Source: Paenibacillus sp. RUD330
GTDB taxonomy: Bacteria; Bacillota; Bacilli; Paenibacillales; Paenibacillaceae
Direction of reading: 5' to 3'
NCBI RefSeq assembly: GCF_002243345.2
Contig: NZ_CP022655.2
Location: 4,404,501-4,468,500, forward strand
DNA length: 64,000 bases
Position 1 is the stretch's first letter. Every line of letters begins with the position of its first letter. Made by a program: the position numbers and the translations under genes. This document shows, in pieces, positions 60,566 through 64,000 of the stretch. The notes under the pieces were generated by a model. That model was not told where the DNA came from and searched no databases. It worked only from the letters and a program-made list of their open reading frames with translations.

Positions 60566-60775
60566 CTACTCCCGCAGCGCATCCTGCAGCTTGGTCGACA
60601 TGGACGAGCCGCTGCCGCCCATTCTTCGGCGCAGCCGCTGCATCTCCCCCGTGAGCCTCGCGACCTCCGCCTCGAGAGAAGCCTTCTCCTGCTCCCATCG
60701 GGACAGGCGGTCCCTCAGCTGCCGGTTCTCTTCCTCCAGCGTGTTCATCCGCACATCATCGTTCATCTCGCTCAT
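60566..60775 (-). CDS. Small coiled-coil protein
   Basis: A 69-residue protein, almost wholly a predicted coiled coil (NTLEEENRQLRDRLSRWEQE, KASLEAEVARLTGEMQRLRR) with a Gly/Ser tail. Its ATG overlaps the esterase stop by 4 bp and AGGAGG lies just upstream, so it is translationally coupled to that gene. No family function can be given. Confidence 0.68.
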   Translation of the reverse strand: MSEMNDDVRMNTLEEENRQLRDRLSRWEQEKASLEAEVARLTGEMQRLRRRMGGSGSSMSTKLQDALRE

Positions 60776-61911
60776 CCTTCCTCCTGGACCATCAGCTCCG
60801 GACTCCGCTCCCTCAAGATGTAGTCCATGAGCGCCGTCCTCTCTTCCTCGCCCGGGGAACATTCCGGATCTTCATCAAACGGCATCCTCCCGCCTGCAGC
60901 AGCCAGCTCCCGCCGAACAAAGGTTGCCGCCAGCCGCAGCGAATGTCCGGCAGCCGGAATCCAGCCCGGCATCATCGCCGTAAAATCGTGAATCATTCCC
61001 GCATAGCAGCGGTATTCAACCGCGACTCCGTCCCGCCGCAGGCGCTCGGCATACTGATGCCCCTGGTCGCGCAACGGGTCCAGCTCCGCCGTGACGACAA
61101 GCGCCGGCGGCAAGCCCTCCAGCGTATCCGCCAACAGCGGAGACACGGCTGGCCGGCTTCGATGCTCCTTCGGGGCATAACCGGACGCGAACTGCTGCAG
61201 CAGCCGCAGCGTCAGCATATACTGCCTGCCGTTTTCCCGCAGCGAAGGCTGTGCCGAGCTGCGGGCGCCGCCTGTCAGATCGACCGCCGGATACAGCAGC
61301 GCCTGGCAGGCGATGTCCGGCCCTCCGCGCTCCTTGGCCAGCAAAGCCGTCACGGCCGCGATATTGCCGCCAGCGCTCTCGCCGGCTACGGCGATCCGGC
61401 TGCCGTCTCCTCCCAAGCGAGACGCATGGAGCGAGGCCCATTTCAAAACGTCGTAGGCATCCTCCACTCCGGCCGGATAGGGATGCTCCGGCGCCAGCCT
61501 GTACCCGACCGACAGCAGCATGCAGCCGCTCAGCACGCACCAGGCCCGATTGTATCGATGCCGGGCGGTATGGTCGCCAAGAGCGAAACCGCCGCCATGG
61601 AAATACAAGACGATCGGGAGCTTGTCCGACTCGCCTGCGCTCTCGGGCCGGTACAGGCGAACAGGAATGATGCGGCCGTCATCGGCTGTGACGGCGATGT
61701 CCTTCCAGACAGCCTTGCCCTCCACCCGCAAGGCTGCGGCGGCATCCAAGCCCTTCATGAACAGCTTCATGCCAGGGCGCATCCGCGGCAAGGGAAGGCC
61801 CGTCATCCAGGATCCGGCATGGACGATGCCCAGCAGCAGCCTGAGCGGCAGCGAGCGGGGGCCGTTCGGTCGCTTCGCGGAATCAGCGCCCTCCCGTTCT
61901 TGGCTTGACAC
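60772..61911 (-). CDS. HSL-family alpha/beta-hydrolase (esterase)
   Basis: A 379-residue serine hydrolase of the hormone-sensitive-lipase family. The oxyanion-hole motif is YFHGGGFALGD, the nucleophile elbow GESAGGN, and the Asp and His are in ELDPLRDQ and GMIHDF. It hydrolyses short-chain esters in this family; the natural substrate is unknown. A GTG start at 61911 overlaps the end of the pncB-like gene by 29 bp. No signal peptide is evident, although residues 22-45 are moderately hydrophobic. Confidence 0.87.
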   Translation of the reverse strand: MSSQEREGADSAKRPNGPRSLPLRLLLGIVHAGSWMTGLPLPRMRPGMKLFMKGLDAAAALRVEGKAVWKDIAVTADDGRIIPVRLYRPESAGESDKLPIVLYFHGGGFALGDHTARHRYNRAWCVLSGCMLLSVGYRLAPEHPYPAGVEDAYDVLKWASLHASRLGGDGSRIAVAGESAGGNIAAVTALLAKERGGPDIACQALLYPAVDLTGGARSSAQPSLRENGRQYMLTLRLLQQFASGYAPKEHRSRPAVSPLLADTLEGLPPALVVTAELDPLRDQGHQYAERLRRDGVAVEYRCYAGMIHDFTAMMPGWIPAAGHSLRLAATFVRRELAAAGGRMPFDEDPECSPGEEERTALMDYILRERSPELMVQEEG

Positions 61912-63340
61912 GCTGGATCATCTCCGTCTTCAGGCTCCATAGCGACTCGCTGAAAGCAACCGGATACGGCTCCGGATGCAGCTTGCGCAGATGCGGCTGG
62001 CGGAACAGCTTCAGCTGCCCGGCGTGGTAAGCCCGAATCTCATCCAATGCGGGCAGCTCACCCGTCAGCCGTCCGTCCCGGAAGACGGCATTCAGCAGCG
62101 GAACGGCGACATAATCCTCCGCCTCTGCCGTCACATACGGGTGGGCCGGATCGACCAGCTTCAGCACCGCTCCTTCGGCAGGCGCCGGATCCCCGCGCAA
62201 AGTCATGAAATCGGCGACAGCCATGCCGCTTCGGCGATCGATCAGGCGATAAATGTCCTTGACGCCCGGGTTGGACACTTTATCGAGGTTGCCGGAAATT
62301 TTGATCACCGGCTCGTAGCGGCCGTCCTTCTCTCTGGCGACGAGCTTGTATACCCCTCCGAGGGAGGGCTGATCCGCAGCCGTGATCAGCTGCGTGCCGA
62401 CGCCCCATGTATCGATCCGCGCGCCCTGAGCCTTGAGATTCATGATGATGTGCTCGTCCAGGTCGTTGGAGGCGACGATCTTCACATCCGGGAATCCGGC
62501 TTCGTCCAGCATCCGCCTGGCTTCTCTCGACAGCACCGCCAGATCGCCGCTGTCGAGCCGGATGCCCTGGAGCTCCTTGCCTTCCTTCCGCAGCTCTTCA
62601 CCCGTCCGGATGGCATTGGGGACGCCGCTTTTGAGCGTATCGTACGTATCGACGAGCAGCGTGACTCCATCCGGGAGCGCTTTGGCGTAATTCATGAAGG
62701 CTTCCAGCTCGCTGTCGAATGCCTGTACCCAGGCATGGGCATGGGTTCCCTTTGCCGGCATGCCGAACATCATGCCGGCTCTCATGTTGCTGGTGGCATG
62801 GAAGCCGGCGATGTAAGCCGCTCTCGCTCCCCATACCGCCGCATCCATTTCCTGGGCGCGCCGGGTTCCGAACTCGAGCAGCGTATCGTCTCCCGCCGCC
62901 TGCTTGACGCGCGATGCCTTGGTCGCGATCAGCGTCTGGAAATTGGCCGCATTCAAAAGTGCCGTCTCCACGAGCTGGGCTTCCATGATTCTCGCTTCGA
63001 CCCGGATCAGCGGCTCTCCCGGAAATACGAGCGTTCCTTCCGGCACCGCTTCAAGCGTGCCCGTAAAACGGAAGGAGCGCAGCTCGTCGAGGAAAGCCTC
63101 CTCGTATCGTTCCTCCTGGGTGCGGAGATAGTCCAGGTCCTCTTCGCTGAAAGCCAGCTTGGAGATGTAGTCGACAATGCGCTGCAAGCCCGCGAAAACG
63201 GCAAATCCGTTGCCGAAGGGCAGCTTGCGGAAATACATCTCGAAGACGGCTTTGCGGTTGTGCGTCCCCATCTTCCAGTGGGCATACATCATGTTGACCT
63301 GGTATTTGTCGGTATGCAGCGTCAAATCCTCGCAGTTCAT
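61883..63340 (-). CDS. pncB: Nicotinate phosphoribosyltransferase
   Basis: A 485-residue enzyme of NAD salvage, making nicotinate mononucleotide from nicotinate and PRPP. Family features are [16 protein letters not shown] near the N-terminus, [32 protein letters not shown] and the phosphate-binding [21 protein letters not shown] precedes the ATG. The esterase and coiled-coil genes follow in an overlapping chain. Confidence 0.94.
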   Translation of the reverse strand: MNCEDLTLHTDKYQVNMMYAHWKMGTHNRKAVFEMYFRKLPFGNGFAVFAGLQRIVDYISKLAFSEEDLDYLRTQEERYEEAFLDELRSFRFTGTLEAVPEGTLVFPGEPLIRVEARIMEAQLVETALLNAANFQTLIATKASRVKQAAGDDTLLEFGTRRAQEMDAAVWGARAAYIAGFHATSNMRAGMMFGMPAKGTHAHAWVQAFDSELEAFMNYAKALPDGVTLLVDTYDTLKSGVPNAIRTGEELRKEGKELQGIRLDSGDLAVLSREARRMLDEAGFPDVKIVASNDLDEHIIMNLKAQGARIDTWGVGTQLITAADQPSLGGVYKLVAREKDGRYEPVIKISGNLDKVSNPGVKDIYRLIDRRSGMAVADFMTLRGDPAPAEGAVLKLVDPAHPYVTAEAEDYVAVPLLNAVFRDGRLTGELPALDEIRAYHAGQLKLFRQPHLRKLHPEPYPVAFSESLWSLKTEMIQRVKPRTGGR

Positions 63341-63376
63341 CGTTGACCTCCTAGATGGACAAGCTTCGCCAATGGC

Positions 63377-63410
63377 AAAGGCTGCGCCGCTTGAACGGCG
63401 CAGCCTTTGG
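63377..63410. terminator. Hairpin between LapA-like gene and pncB
   Basis: A 13-bp stem CAAAGGCTGCGCCG/CGGCGCAGCCTTTG without a real T-run; a weak terminator or processing hairpin. Confidence 0.5.
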
Positions 63411-63420
63411 GCATCGGAAT

Positions 63421-63753
63421 TTATTCAGCGGGTTTCAGCAATCCGTCGTCATGCTCCGCAAGCAGGTCCCGATCGTGGATGACGGGCCGGTCGGAGCTAT
63501 GCAGCGCCCGGGATTCATCCAGCTCTCTTTTCAATCCTTTGATCTCCCTTTGGAGCCGGTACTGGCGGATGATTCCGAAAAGCCCAATGCTCAGGCCGCC
63601 CAGCAAAGCGGAGATCAGGATGACCAGGATAAGCGGCGCGCTCGTCGTCGCGAACATGAAGTTGACCCGCACCGGATCGACGTTGATGACGGCGAATATG
63701 GCAATCAGCAAGGCAAAAACCAAGCCGGATATCAACAGGCCTTGCGTTTTCAT
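63421..63753 (-). CDS. LapA-domain (DUF1049) membrane protein
   Basis: A 110-residue protein with two membrane segments (about 5-24 and 39-62) connected by NVDPVRVNFMFAT, the LapA-domain signature, and a cytoplasmic helical tail. LapA (YciS-like) proteins assist envelope assembly in other bacteria; the role in Gram-positives is unclear. GGTGATTTCCG-type weak ribosome site. Confidence 0.82.
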   Translation of the reverse strand: MKTQGLLISGLVFALLIAIFAVINVDPVRVNFMFATTSAPLILVILISALLGGLSIGLFGIIRQYRLQREIKGLKRELDESRALHSSDRPVIHDRDLLAEHDDGLLKPAE

Positions 63754-63818
63754 CGGAAATCACCTCATGCCTTCTCTTCATTGGATATTGTTCCCTTTTA
63801 CCCGGACGCCATGCCCGT

Positions 63819-64000
63819 TCAAACCCTTTTTTTCTTCGGCATCCACACTTCGATCAGGGAATACAGCTGCTCGATCGCAATCGGCTTGCTGATGTAATCG
63901 GAAGCCCCTGCGGCCAGGCATAGATCCCGGTCCTGCATCATCGCCTTCGCGGTCAGGGCGATGACGGGAATATCGCGATACAGGGGATGCTCGCGTATCT
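63819..64000 (-). CDS. Response-regulator receiver domain, N-terminal part cut by window edge
   Basis: The final 60 codons of a gene entering from the right. The sequence ([20 protein letters not shown], then [11 protein letters not shown]) is the alpha4-beta5 end of a receiver domain with the conserved Thr and Lys, finishing [10 protein letters not shown]. Such a receiver at the very C-terminus, without an output domain, points to a hybrid histidine kinase. Confidence 0.82.
   Translation of the reverse strand, partial: IREHPLYRDIPVIALTAKAMMQDRDLCLAAGASDYISKPIAIEQLYSLIEVWMPKKKRV

Overview
The window reads as a chromosomal piece of a GC-rich, Gram-positive, spore-former-type Bacillota, most likely Paenibacillus. 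The evidence is strong AGGAGG-type ribosome binding sites, a T-box in front of thrS, catabolite-response (cre-like) sites, an S-layer-homology protein, a YhgE/Pip protein, a class Ib nrdIEF operon, a B. subtilis-like puc purine-catabolism gene set, and secreted discoidin/CBM25 polysaccharide hydrolases. No rRNA, tRNA, CRISPR array, phage or insertion sequence was recognised. The genus is an inference from gene content.

Layout. 1-4.2 kb: a secreted GH87-type alpha-1,3-glucanase cut by the left edge, two doubtful small genes and a decayed cyclase gene. 4.2-6.6 kb: thrS with its T-box leader. 6.7-7.6 kb: a D-2-hydroxyacid dehydrogenase. 7.7-14.8 kb: a sugar-acid operon (mutarotase, Gfo/Idh dehydrogenase, lactonase, two-piece UxaA-type dehydratase, SDR, FAH-family hydrolase) driven by one promoter with an operator palindrome and facing its own LacI-type regulator. 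The enzymes account for every step of a phosphorylation-free L-fucose-type pathway ending in pyruvate plus lactate. 15-17 kb: an FMN reductase and a PAS histidine kinase. 17.6-20.7 kb: a secreted GH13 amylase with two CBM25 modules behind two cre-like palindromes.

20.9-42.2 kb is one long purine-salvage and degradation region on the minus strand: PucR regulator, xanthine dehydrogenase maturation (pucA, pucB), a BMP-type purine nucleoside ABC transporter, three xanthine dehydrogenase subunits, guanine deaminase, OHCU decarboxylase, HIU hydrolase, allantoinase, allantoate amidohydrolase, ureidoglycine aminotransferase, a GGT-like (oxamate-hydrolase type) enzyme and a half-size chromate transporter. 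All steps from guanine to ureidoglycine are present except the urate oxidase itself, which is not in the window. A shared sequence, ATGTWAGGTTAWYT, lies at the pucR start point and just upstream of the transporter promoter and is a candidate PucR box.

42.6-64 kb is mostly core functions: metE, a small HTH protein, nrdIEF with an NrdR-like box, DnaA boxes and a roughly 400-nt structured leader containing an attenuator, a VTT-domain membrane protein, a LysR regulator, a 1,224-residue SLH surface protein, a YhgE/Pip protein divergent from its likely TetR regulator, an MsrA-MsrB fusion, an esterase with an overlapping coiled-coil gene, nicotinate phosphoribosyltransferase, a LapA-like membrane protein and the C-terminal receiver domain of a gene cut by the right edge.

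The items I consider most worth following up are the nrdIEF leader, the compact fucose-type operon with its split dehydratase, the candidate PucR box, the missing uricase, and the low-complexity insertions in three puc-region proteins.
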